Assembly (NCBI RefSeq): GCF_001424485.1
Contig: NZ_LMQC01000024.1
Span: forward strand, 1-64,000
DNA from: Modestobacter sp. Leaf380
Lineage (GTDB): Bacteria; Actinomycetota; Actinomycetes; Mycobacteriales; Geodermatophilaceae
Length of the DNA: 64,000 bases
Reading direction: 5' to 3'
The notes below the pieces were generated by a model. That model saw only the letters and a program-made list of their open reading frames with translations. It was not told the origin of the DNA and searched no databases. Both the position numbers and the translations under genes were made by a program. Every line of letters begins with the position of its first letter. Position 1 is the first letter of the stretch. Below, piece after piece: positions 10,730 to 18,743 of this stretch.

Positions 10730-12097
10730 TCAGCCCCGCTCGGCGCGGCTGACCACCCGCGCGGCGACCGCGACGGCGTCGTAGGTCGGGGAGAAGGGCG
10801 GCGCGTAGGACAGGTCGGAGCCGGCCAGCTCGTCGGCGGTCAGGCCGGCCCAGACGGCGGTGGCGATGACGTCGATGCGCTTGCCGGCGCCCAGCCCGCC
10901 CACGACCTGGCCGCCCAGCAGCCGCCCGGACGCGGCCTCGGTGACCAGCTTGACGGCGATCTCCTCGGCTCCGGGGTAGTAGCCGGCCCGGGTGGTGGCC
11001 TCCACGACGTCGCTGCGGAAGTCGAACCCGGCGGCCTCGGCCTGCGTGGTGCACAGGCCGGTGCGGCCGATCTCCAGCGGACCGACCTTGGTGATCGCGG
11101 TGCCCAGCACCCCGGCGAACCGGGCCGGGCGGCCGGCGATGACGGAGCCCGCGACCCGGCCCTGCTTGTTGGCGTGGGTGCCCAGCGCGACGTGGACCGG
11201 CTCGCCGGTGATCCGGTGGTGGGTCTGCACGCAGTCCCCGGCGGCGAACACGTCGGGGTGGGTGCGGCTGCGCATGGTGGCGTCGACGTCGATCCCGCCG
11301 GTGACGCCGATGCCGAGCCCGGCGGCCTCGGCCAGCCGCGCCTCGGGGCCCATGCCCAGGCCCAGCACGACGATGTCGGCGTCGTGGGTGCCCTCGTCGG
11401 TGCGCACGCCGCAGGCGCGCCCGTCCGGGCCGGTCAGCACCTCGCGGACGGCCTGGTCGGTGTGCACCGTCAGGCCCATCGCGCGCATGCCGGCGCACAC
11501 CCGCTCGCCCATGTCGGCGTCGAGCAGGCCCATCGGCAGCGGGTCGGCCAGCACGACGCTGACGTCCAGGCCGCGGGCCTGCAGCACCTCGGCCATCTCC
11601 AGGCCGATGTAGCCCCCGCCCATGACCACGGCCTTCGGCGTCCGGTCGGTGGGGAGGTCGTCGAGGGCGGCGCGGATCGCCTGGCCGTCGTCGAGGCGGT
11701 GGACGCCGTACACCCCGGGGGCGTCCAGGCCGGGGATCGGCGGGCGGGTGGGCCGCCCTCCGGTGGCGATCAGCAGCGTGTCGTAGTCGAAGGTCCGGCC
11801 GTCGGCGGCGGTGACCCGGTGGGCCTCGAGGTCGATCGCCTCGGCCCGGGTGCCGGTGTGCACGGTGATCCCGCGCTGCTCGTGCTCGGCGGGGGTGCGG
11901 GCCACCAGGTCCGACCGGGCCCCCACCAGGCCACCGATCCAGTAGGGGATGCCGCAGGCGGAGAACGAGGTGTCCTGCCCCTGCTCGAGGACGACGACGT
12001 CGAGGGAGTCCGCGTCCCGGATCCGCCGCGCCTGGGCCGCGGCCGACATGCCGCCCGCGTCACCCCCGATGACCACCAGTCGTGCGCGCCCCGTCAT
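10730..12097 (-). CDS. FAD-dependent disulfide oxidoreductase, CoA-disulfide-reductase-like
   Basis: A 455-residue flavoprotein of the Nox/Npx/CoADR group. It has the FAD loop VVIGGDAGGMSAA (8-20), one redox cysteine in SACGIPYWIGG (C48), the NAD(P)H loop VVMGGGYIGLEMAE and the second FAD motif DVFAAGDCVQ. A single Cys instead of a CxxxxC pair argues for CoA-disulfide reductase or NADH oxidase chemistry rather than mercuric or glutathione reductase. The ATG at 12097 is used because upstream codons read in the shadow of the next gene. The gene lies 17 bp behind the FAD oxidase gene on the same strand. Confidence 0.85.
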   Translation of the reverse strand: MTGRARLVVIGGDAGGMSAAAQARRIRDADSLDVVVLEQGQDTSFSACGIPYWIGGLVGARSDLVARTPAEHEQRGITVHTGTRAEAIDLEAHRVTAADGRTFDYDTLLIATGGRPTRPPIPGLDAPGVYGVHRLDDGQAIRAALDDLPTDRTPKAVVMGGGYIGLEMAEVLQARGLDVSVVLADPLPMGLLDADMGERVCAGMRAMGLTVHTDQAVREVLTGPDGRACGVRTDEGTHDADIVVLGLGMGPEARLAEAAGLGIGVTGGIDVDATMRSRTHPDVFAAGDCVQTHHRITGEPVHVALGTHANKQGRVAGSVIAGRPARFAGVLGTAITKVGPLEIGRTGLCTTQAEAAGFDFRSDVVEATTRAGYYPGAEEIAVKLVTEAASGRLLGGQVVGGLGAGKRIDVIATAVWAGLTADELAGSDLSYAPPFSPTYDAVAVAARVVSRAERG

Positions 12098-12114
12098 GGG
12101 GCCAGCGTCCCAGG

Positions 12115-13584
12115 TCAGCGCAGCGAGGCGGCGCCCGCCAGGTCCGACACCGACGCCGGGCCCGTCGAGGGGCGGAACACCTTGCCCGGGTTGAGCAGCC
12201 CCTGCGGGTCCAGGGCGGCCTTCACGGCCTGGTGCACCGACAGCGACACCGGGCCGATCTCGCGTTCGAGCCACTCGGTCTTGAGGTTCCCGACGCCGTG
12301 CTCTCCGGTGATGGTCCCGCCCAGGGCCAGCCCCAGCTCCAGGACGTCGTCGAAGGCGACGAAGGCCCGGGTGCGCTGGTCGTCGTCGGTGGGGTCGAAG
12401 ACGACGGTCGGGTGCATGTTGCCGTCCCCGGCGTGGCCGACGACGCCGATGACCAGGCCCCGCCGGCGGGCGATGGTGTCGCAGCCGTCCAGGAACGCGG
12501 CGATCCGGGAGCGGGGCACGGCGACGTCGTCGATGAGCGTGGTGCCCAGCCGCTCCAGGGCGGGCAGCGCCATCCGCCGGGCGGTGAGCAGCAGGTCGCC
12601 CTCGGCCGGGTCGTCGGTGACGTGCACCAGGTCCGCGCCGGCGTCCCGGCAGAGCTGGGCGAGCACCTCCATCTCGGCGACGGCGGCCGCTCCCCCGGCG
12701 TCGGACTGGGCCACGAGCAGGGCGTGGGCGTCCCGGTCCAGGTCGGCCTTGAGCATGTCGTCGACGGCGCGGATGCAGGTCCGGTCCATGACCTCCATCA
12801 GGCTGGGGACGACGCCGCAACCCACCGCGGCCTCGACGACCTGGCCGGTCTGGGCGGTGGTGGAGAACGTGGCGACCAGGGTGACGGGCACCTGCGGGGC
12901 CGGCCGCAGCGACAGCGTCGCCTCGGTGATGACGCCGAGCGTGCCCTCCGAGCCGACGAACAGGCGGGCCAGGTCGTACCCGGCCACGCCCTTGACGGTG
13001 CGCCGACCGGTGCGCAGCACCCGGCCGTCGACGAGGACGACCTCCAGGCCCAGCACGTAGTCGGTGGTCACGCCGTACTTGACGCAGCACAGGCCACCGG
13101 AGTTGTTGGCCAGGTTGCCGCCGATCGTGCACCAGTCGTAGCTGCTGGGGTCCGGGGGGTAGAACAGCCCGTCACCGGCGACGGCGTCCCGCAGTGCCTT
13201 GTTCACCACGCCGGGCTGCACGACGGCCAGCCGGTCGGCGGTGGACACCTCGAGGACGGCGTCCATCCGGGTGAGCACCAGGGTGATCGCGCCGTCGATG
13301 GCGTTCGCCGCGCCCGCGAGCCCGGACCCGGCCCCCCGGGGCACGACGGGCACGGCGTGCGCCGAGGCGATCCGCATGACCGCGGAGACGTCGGCGGTGG
13401 TCCGCGGCAGCACCACCGCGGCCGGCGTCCCGGAGGGCGCCAGCATGGCCTGGTCCCGGGCGTAGGCGGCGGTGACGTCGGGGGCGGTGAGCACGCTGTC
13501 GGCGCCCAGGGCGTCGATGAGCTCGTCGAGCCAGGGCGGGGTGGGCGCGTCCAGCGACGTCGTCGTCGCGGTGATGGCGGTCAC
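12115..13584 (-). CDS. FAD-linked oxidase, glycolate/D-lactate dehydrogenase (GlcD) type
   Basis: A 489-residue flavoenzyme with an FAD_binding_4 domain (about 40-220) showing PRGAGSGLAGAANA, IGGNLANNSGG and FVGSEGTLGVITEA. The C-terminal FAD-oxidase domain contains GHAGDGNMHP (metal/substrate site), GEHGVGNLK and a final LNPGKVF. It should oxidise an alpha-hydroxy acid such as glycolate or D-lactate; the exact acid cannot be told. It has no GlcE or GlcF partner beside it, although the EtfD-like Fe-S protein is in the window. It sits 17 bp upstream of the CoADR-like gene. Confidence 0.88.
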   Translation of the reverse strand: MTAITATTTSLDAPTPPWLDELIDALGADSVLTAPDVTAAYARDQAMLAPSGTPAAVVLPRTTADVSAVMRIASAHAVPVVPRGAGSGLAGAANAIDGAITLVLTRMDAVLEVSTADRLAVVQPGVVNKALRDAVAGDGLFYPPDPSSYDWCTIGGNLANNSGGLCCVKYGVTTDYVLGLEVVLVDGRVLRTGRRTVKGVAGYDLARLFVGSEGTLGVITEATLSLRPAPQVPVTLVATFSTTAQTGQVVEAAVGCGVVPSLMEVMDRTCIRAVDDMLKADLDRDAHALLVAQSDAGGAAAVAEMEVLAQLCRDAGADLVHVTDDPAEGDLLLTARRMALPALERLGTTLIDDVAVPRSRIAAFLDGCDTIARRRGLVIGVVGHAGDGNMHPTVVFDPTDDDQRTRAFVAFDDVLELGLALGGTITGEHGVGNLKTEWLEREIGPVSLSVHQAVKAALDPQGLLNPGKVFRPSTGPASVSDLAGAASLR

Positions 13585-13624
13585 GCTGCCACCGTACGAC
13601 GCCGGGCCACGCGACGCCGGAGGG

Positions 13625-14176
13625 TCAGGCGAGGCCGAGGTCGGACAGCTCGAAGGCGGCCAGGTAGGTGTAGCCGGCGGCCTCGACGGCGGCGCGGGCC
13701 CCGCGGTCCACGACGACGGCGACGCCGACCACCTCGGCCCCGGCCTCGGTCAGCGCCTCGGCTGCGGTGAGCGGGCTGCCACCCGTCGTCGACACGTCCT
13801 CCACCACGAGCACCGTCCGGCCGGCGACGTCGGGGCCCTCGACCCGGCGCTGCATGCCGTGCGCCTTGCCCTGCTTGCGGACCACGCAGGCGTCCAGGAA
13901 GCCGACGCCGTCACTGGCCGCGTGCAGCATCGCGGTGGCCACCGGGTCGGCGCCCAGGGTCAACCCCCCGACGACGTCGTAGGACAGGTCGGAGGTGAGC
14001 TGGCGCATGACGCGCCCGACGAGGGGTGCGCCCTCGTGGTGCAGCGTCAGCCGGCGCATGTCGATGTACCAGTCGGCCTCGCGCCCGGAGGACAGCGTCA
14101 CCTTCCCGTGCACCACGGCCAGATCGGTGATGAGCTCCTGCAGGCGGGTCCGGTCGGGGTGGTGCGCTGCCGTCAT
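13625..14176 (-). CDS. pyrE: Orotate phosphoribosyltransferase
   Basis: Makes orotidine 5'-phosphate from orotate and PRPP in pyrimidine synthesis. The 183 residues contain GKVTLSSGREADWYIDMR (24-41), GLTLGADPVA and the PRPP-binding loop VLVVEDVSTTGGS (122-134). The catalytic Lys-rich loop VRKQGKAHG is at 99-107. It lies 40 bp downstream of the FAD oxidase start on the same strand. In mycobacteria pyrE (Rv0382c) lies close to clpB, as here. Confidence 0.95.
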   Translation of the reverse strand: MTAAHHPDRTRLQELITDLAVVHGKVTLSSGREADWYIDMRRLTLHHEGAPLVGRVMRQLTSDLSYDVVGGLTLGADPVATAMLHAASDGVGFLDACVVRKQGKAHGMQRRVEGPDVAGRTVLVVEDVSTTGGSPLTAAEALTEAGAEVVGVAVVVDRGARAAVEAAGYTYLAAFELSDLGLA

Positions 14177-14212
14177 GCGCCCGACGGTATCGCTGGGCGA
14201 TCATCGACGCCC

Positions 14213-14677
14213 ATGACCACCTCTTCGGACCGCGTCTCCGCCGCCGCCCTCGCGATCGGCTCGGCGGTGGTGGGCGGTCTGGCCACCGACCCGGGCAGCC
14301 GCTGGTTCCGGCGGCTGGACAAGCCGGCGTTCTACCCACCGCCGCAGGCCTTCGGGATCGTGTGGAGCGCGCTGTACACGGGCATCGCCTGGGCCGGCGG
14401 TGAGGTGCTCAGCCGGGCCGACGCGCAGCAGCGGCACGACTTCGCCCGCGCCTACGCGGTCAACCTGGGCCTGAACACGGCCTGGACGCCGCTGTTCTTC
14501 CGGGCGCACCGGCCGTGGCTGGCCACGCTGGAGTCCGCGGCACTGACCGTGTCCACGGTCGACCTGGTCCGCCGGGCCGACCGGGTCAGCCGGCCCGCGG
14601 CGGCCGCGCTGGTGCCCTACGCGGCCTGGACGGCGTTCGCCACGGTGCTGTCGGGGGCCATCGCCCGTCGCAACTGA
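14213..14677 (+). CDS. tspO: TspO/MBR-family membrane protein
   Basis: A 154-residue protein with five hydrophobic helices and the family features WFRRLDKPAFYPPPQAFGIVW (about 29-49), SALYTGIAWAGGE and NLGLNTAWTPLFF. TspO proteins bind tetrapyrroles and affect porphyrin and stress responses. The ATG at 14213 is chosen because it directly precedes the first helix. It is divergent from pyrE (36-bp gap) and followed by a strong terminator. Confidence 0.88.
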   Translation: MTTSSDRVSAAALAIGSAVVGGLATDPGSRWFRRLDKPAFYPPPQAFGIVWSALYTGIAWAGGEVLSRADAQQRHDFARAYAVNLGLNTAWTPLFFRAHRPWLATLESAALTVSTVDLVRRADRVSRPAAAALVPYAAWTAFATVLSGAIARRN

Positions 14678-14688
14678 GGCACCGCACG

Positions 14689-14729
14689 CGACAGGGCCGC
14701 CGTCCCACGTGGGGACGGCGGCCCTGTCG
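14689..14729. terminator. Terminator hairpin
   Basis: A perfect 18-bp stem (14689-14706 with 14712-14729) with a 5-nt loop lies between the convergent TspO and fasciclin genes, so it can act for both. Confidence 0.88.
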
Positions 14730-14746
14730 GGTCGTGCGGGGTGCGA

Positions 14747-15421
14747 TCAGGCAGCGGCGGGCTTGAGGACCTGGTCGAGGATGTAGACGGTGGCGTTCTC
14801 GGTCTGCACGTTGCCGCAGATGACGTTGGCGTCAGCAGCGCCGAGCAGGGTCTGGTCGGCCGAGATGGTGAAGGCCTCGTCCGAGCCGTCGATGGTCACG
14901 GTGTCGCCGAGCAGGGTGGTCTGCTCGCCGGCCAGCGCGTCGGGGGCCAGACGCGAGCCGATGACGTGGTGCTGCAGGACCGAGGTCAGCTGCGGGACGT
15001 CGGCCAGCAGGCCGTTCAGCGCGTCGGCCGGGACGGCCTCGAAGGCCGGGTTGGCCGGCGCCAGGACGGTGATGTCCTGAGCCGAGTTCAGGGTGTCGCC
15101 CAGGTTGGCGGCGGTGACGGCGGCCACGAGGGTCGACAGCACCGGGTTGCCGGAGGCGGCGGTGGCGACGGGCTGGGCGCTCATGGTGTCGAAGGAGCCC
15201 TCGCCGTCGGCGGGGACCAGGCTGCAGGCGTCGCCGAAGGGGGCGTCGGCCGAGGCCTCGGTGGTCTCCGCGGCGGAGGACTCGGTGGTCTCGGCGGCCG
15301 AGGACGACGAGGTGCCGGCGGCGTCGGTCGACGCGTCGTCGGAGCCACAGGCGGTCATCGTCAGGGCGAAGGCGGAGGTGGCGGCGATCAGGGCGCCACG
15401 GGTGAGACGGGTGCTCTTCAT
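14747..15421 (-). CDS. Fasciclin (FAS1) domain lipoprotein
   Basis: A 224-residue secreted lipoprotein. The signal MKSTRLTRGALIAATSAFALT ends in a lipobox TMTAC (C25). A Ser/Thr/Ala/Glu linker (27-60) precedes a single FAS1 domain (about 75-220) with ITVLAPANPAFEAVP, LLADVPQLTSVLQHHVI and ATVYILDQVLKP. It resembles mycobacterial MPT70/MPT83. FAS1 domains mediate adhesion or protein contacts outside the cell. It lies 150 bp behind the molybdenum oxidoreductase gene on the same strand. That AT-richer gap may carry its own promoter. Confidence 0.9.
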   Translation of the reverse strand: MKSTRLTRGALIAATSAFALTMTACGSDDASTDAAGTSSSSAAETTESSAAETTEASADAPFGDACSLVPADGEGSFDTMSAQPVATAASGNPVLSTLVAAVTAANLGDTLNSAQDITVLAPANPAFEAVPADALNGLLADVPQLTSVLQHHVIGSRLAPDALAGEQTTLLGDTVTIDGSDEAFTISADQTLLGAADANVICGNVQTENATVYILDQVLKPAAA

Positions 15422-15571
15422 GGGGTGGTGCTCCTCGTACTCGTGCGACGGCGTGTCGCGGGTGGGGTGTGTCCCGGCGGGACCGGGGCGCCTCCGGCCG
15501 GGTGGCCGTTGACGAGCTTTATGGGTGTGACCAGCGTAAAGACCGCTGAAACACAGATCGGTGGTTCGTGA

Positions 15572-17266
15572 TCAGGTCGAGACCATCCGGATGGAGTGCA
15601 ACCCGGTGGCACCGTCGGGGAACGGTGCGACCCGCTCCTCGGTCTGCGTGGTGCCCTCGGTGTCGGTCGCCCGGACGGTGAACTGGTGCTGGCCGGGCGC
15701 GAGGTCCAGGGGCAGGACCCACTGGCGCCACAGGTCGGCGTTGACCTCGGGGGACAGCTGGGCCTCCACGTAGTCGGCGTCGTCGACCTTGACCTCGACC
15801 TTGGCGATCCCCCGGCCCTGCGCCCAGGCCACCCCGGCGACCGGCGTGGGGCCGGCCGGCACGTTGCGGAGGGCAGCCGGGGTGTCGATCCGGGAGAAGA
15901 CCTTGATGGGGGCGTCGGTGGCCCAGTCGCGCTCGGTCCAGTAGGCGTCGACCGCGTCGTAGGTGGTGGCCTGGATCTCGGTCATCCACTTGCAGGCCGA
16001 CACGTAGCCGTAGAGGCCGGGGATCAGCATCCGGACCGGGAAGCCGTGCTCCACCAGGAGCGGCTCGCCGTTCATCCCGATCGCGATGAGCGCGTCCTCA
16101 ACGTTCAGGGCGCTCTCGGTCGGCGTCCCGATGGTCATGCCGTCGGAGGAGCGGCACAGCAGCTGGTTCGAGCTGGACTGCACGCCGTTCTCGCGGAGGA
16201 AGTCGCCCAGCGGGATGCCGATCCAGCGGGCGGTGCTGGACAGCCGGCCGCCCACCTCGTTGGAGACGCAGGTCAGGGTGATGTCCCGCTCGACCAGGTC
16301 GTCGCGCTCGAAGAGCTCGGCGAGGGTGAAGCTGCGCGGGCTGTCGAACATCCCCGACAGCGTCAGCGTGTACTCCGACGGGCTGATCTGCGGCACGGTG
16401 ATCGCGGTGTCGACCCGGTAGAAGTCGCGGTTCTCGGTGAACAGCGGCGTCAGGTCGGGCACGTCGGCGGACATGTCCGCGCCGGCCGGCAGGGCGGGGG
16501 CCGCGCTGGAGGGCGTGGGCAGGGCCAGGTCGGACCGGGCCCCGGCGACGTCGAATCGGCGCTGCAGCAGGCGACCACCCCCACCGGTGACGACGGCGGC
16601 CCCGACGGCCACCCCGCTGGTGAGGAAGAACCCGCGCCGGTCCAGGGCGAAGCCCTTGCGGTCGGTCTTCCCGAGGACGTCGCGCAACCGGGCCACGATG
16701 GCCTCGTCGGCGTGCTGGGTGCTGCGGGTGGCGCCACCGGGCGCGCCGTCACCGCTGGAGGGGGTGTGCACCGCAGCCGGGGTCAGGGGCGCGATGAGGT
16801 AGAGCAGGGCGACGGCGCCGACCAGGGCGCCCACCAGGGAGGGCAGCCCGTCGAGCAGGCCACCGGCGGGGCGGGTCACCGCGGCGATGACGCCGATGAC
16901 ACCGAAGAGGCCGATGCCGATGAGGCCGAGCAGCCGGCTGCGGAGCGAGACGAGGCCGACCACCAGGGCGTAGAGGGCGATGACCACCAGCACGCCGCCG
17001 ACCAGGACGATCTTGTCGTCCTCGCCGAACTGCTCGATGGCGAAGCTCTTCAGCGACTCGGGGGTCAGCGTGATGGCCGCGTTGCCCACCGCCACGACGG
17101 GGCTGGAGGCGGGACCGACGAGGCCGGCCACCAGCTCCGCGACGCCCAGGGCGACGGCAGCGGCGAGCAGACCGGCGAGTGCCGCCAGCAGGCGGCGCAG
17201 GCGACGAGCGCCGCGGGTGGGCTGCACGTCGTCGCCGGCGGCTGCGGCCGGGGACTGCTCGGTCAT
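15572..17266 (-). CDS. Membrane-anchored molybdopterin oxidoreductase, sulfite-oxidase fold
   Basis: A 564-residue protein with about four N-terminal helices (27-50, 86-106, 111-131, 140-161), a cytoplasmic linker, then RRGFFLTSG (210-218) and a hydrophobic stretch that look like an internal Tat-type signal anchor. The rest (about 290-564) is a sulfite-oxidase-type Mo domain with the Mo ligand C333 in TLTCVSNEVGG, HGFPVRMLIPGLYGYVSACKW and a C-terminal dimerisation domain. It probably reduces or oxidises a substrate outside the membrane, as YedY/MsrP does. The partner is unknown. The ATG at 17266 is the first in-frame ATG of the plausible protein. Confidence 0.87.
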   Translation of the reverse strand: MTEQSPAAAAGDDVQPTRGARRLRRLLAALAGLLAAAVALGVAELVAGLVGPASSPVVAVGNAAITLTPESLKSFAIEQFGEDDKIVLVGGVLVVIALYALVVGLVSLRSRLLGLIGIGLFGVIGVIAAVTRPAGGLLDGLPSLVGALVGAVALLYLIAPLTPAAVHTPSSGDGAPGGATRSTQHADEAIVARLRDVLGKTDRKGFALDRRGFFLTSGVAVGAAVVTGGGGRLLQRRFDVAGARSDLALPTPSSAAPALPAGADMSADVPDLTPLFTENRDFYRVDTAITVPQISPSEYTLTLSGMFDSPRSFTLAELFERDDLVERDITLTCVSNEVGGRLSSTARWIGIPLGDFLRENGVQSSSNQLLCRSSDGMTIGTPTESALNVEDALIAIGMNGEPLLVEHGFPVRMLIPGLYGYVSACKWMTEIQATTYDAVDAYWTERDWATDAPIKVFSRIDTPAALRNVPAGPTPVAGVAWAQGRGIAKVEVKVDDADYVEAQLSPEVNADLWRQWVLPLDLAPGQHQFTVRATDTEGTTQTEERVAPFPDGATGLHSIRMVST

Positions 17267-17375
17267 GGTCACGGTGGGTGTTCGGGCCCAGACGCCGATC
17301 GGTTCATCACGAACGTGTAACGACTCTGCGACCGGGCTGGGGATCGGCTGACGGTCCCCGTGCCAGGGTGGCCGG

Positions 17376-17843
17376 GTGACCTCTTCGGCCGCCTCGACCC
17401 CGTCCCCCGCCCCGTCCACGGCCCCGACGTCCGTGCGGGTCGCCGTCGGGCTGCTGGGCGCCGTGGCCGTCCTGCTGCTCATCAGCGCCGGCCTCACCCT
17501 GGCCGGCCGGGACACCGTCGTCGAGCAGTTCCTCACCGCCCAACCCGACCTGGCCCGCGACGAGGTCGAGCGAGCGGTGGTGCTGGGCCAGGTCCGCTAC
17601 CTGCTGGTCGCGGTCGCAGCGGCGGTCGCCGCCGTGTCCCTGCTGCGGCGCCGCTCGTGGGCGCGGTGGCTGGGCGTGCTGGCCGCGGGCTTCCTCGGGC
17701 TGCTCACCCTGCTGTCGGTCGTCTCCGCCGGGGGCACGACCGTGTTCTCCCTGCTGGTGGTGGTGCTGTGCGTCGGGGCGGTGAGCAGCCTGCTCGCGCG
17801 CACGACGGCGGCCTGGGCACCCGGTCGCCGCGCGGCCGGCTGA
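17376..17843 (+). CDS. Small multi-helix membrane protein, unknown function
   Basis: A 155-residue protein starting at GTG 17376 with four hydrophobic helices (about 21-43, 72-92, 97-115, 121-141). A Ser/Pro/Thr-rich cytoplasmic tail leads and a short Arg-rich end follows. No conserved motif is recognised. It is divergent from the molybdenum oxidoreductase (109-bp gap) and ends at a strong terminator. A role with its neighbour is possible but not shown. Confidence 0.7.
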   Translation: MTSSAASTPSPAPSTAPTSVRVAVGLLGAVAVLLLISAGLTLAGRDTVVEQFLTAQPDLARDEVERAVVLGQVRYLLVAVAAAVAAVSLLRRRSWARWLGVLAAGFLGLLTLLSVVSAGGTTVFSLLVVVLCVGAVSSLLARTTAAWAPGRRAAG

Positions 17844-17854
17844 CCCCACGGACG

Positions 17855-17893
17855 CGGACGGCCCCACCCGCAGAGAGCGGGTGGGGCCGTCCG
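17855..17893. terminator. Terminator hairpin
   Basis: A perfect 17-bp stem (17855-17871 with 17877-17893) with an AGAGA loop lies between convergent genes and can act in both directions. Confidence 0.88.
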
Positions 17894-17906
17894 GTGGCGA
17901 CTGGGG

Positions 17907-18743
17907 TCAGCGGCCCTTCATGGCCGTGTACCACTGGCTGGAGGCCTTCTGGGCCAGGAAGAAGATGCCCACGGCGATCAGCAGCAGCTGGAGGACGCCG
18001 GTGATGGTGATCAGCGCGACCCCGGTGCTGGCGATGTTGAACACCGACAGCAGGCTGAGCCCACCCAGCACGAACAGCGTGATCCGCGCCCAGTTCTTGC
18101 CCTGGTACGCGAACCAGATGACCGCGCAGTAGGCGGCGAAGAACACCAGGCCGATGACGGCGGCCGTCGCGCCGACACCTGAGCTGAGCCCGGCCGCCTC
18201 GGCGGTCTGCGGGTCCAGGCCGGCGTCCCGGAACGCGTTGTCGGTGATGGTGTCCAGGTTCGCGAAGGTGACGATCGAGCTGATCAGCCCGATGACCGTG
18301 GCCGCGGCGAACGCGTAGACGCCGTTGGTCACCGTGGACGGGCGCGGCGGACGGGCACCCGCCGGACCCCAGCTGGCCGGCGGCGCGGCCGGGAACCCGC
18401 CCTGCCCGTAGCCGGGCTGCTGCTGGCCGTAGCCCGGCTGCTGGCCGTGGCCCTGCTGCTGCCCGTACCCCTGCTGCTGGCCGTACCCCTGCTGGCCGGG
18501 GCCCTGCTGGCCGGGGCCCTGCGGCGGCTGCTGGCCGTACTGCGGGGGCTGCTGTCCGTACCCGGGCTGCTGACCCGGTGCCTGCTGACCCGGTGCCTGC
18601 TGTCCCCAGCCGGGCTGCTGGCCCGCACCGGGCTGGCCGGGCTCGCCGCCCTGACCGGGTCGGCCCTGGTCCCATCCGCCTGACGTCACGTCGTCGTCCT
18701 CCTCCTCGCCGGGGTGCCGGGGGTCGCCCGGCGTGGTGATCAT
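17907..18743 (-). CDS. Gly/Gln/Pro-rich N-terminal tail with four-helix membrane domain
   Basis: A 278-residue protein. Residues 20-125 are a low-complexity tail built from GQQ, GYGQQ and PGQQ repeats. Residues about 137-275 hold four hydrophobic helices, ending QWYTAMKGR. Such tails on small actinobacterial membrane proteins are common and their function is unclear. The ATG at 18743 overlaps the clpB stop by 4 bp. A later GTG (VTSGGWD) is also possible. It follows clpB on the same strand, though a strong palindrome lies between the conserved end of ClpB and this start. Confidence 0.72.
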   Translation of the reverse strand: MITTPGDPRHPGEEEDDDVTSGGWDQGRPGQGGEPGQPGAGQQPGWGQQAPGQQAPGQQPGYGQQPPQYGQQPPQGPGQQGPGQQGYGQQQGYGQQQGHGQQPGYGQQQPGYGQGGFPAAPPASWGPAGARPPRPSTVTNGVYAFAAATVIGLISSIVTFANLDTITDNAFRDAGLDPQTAEAAGLSSGVGATAAVIGLVFFAAYCAVIWFAYQGKNWARITLFVLGGLSLLSVFNIASTGVALITITGVLQLLLIAVGIFFLAQKASSQWYTAMKGR

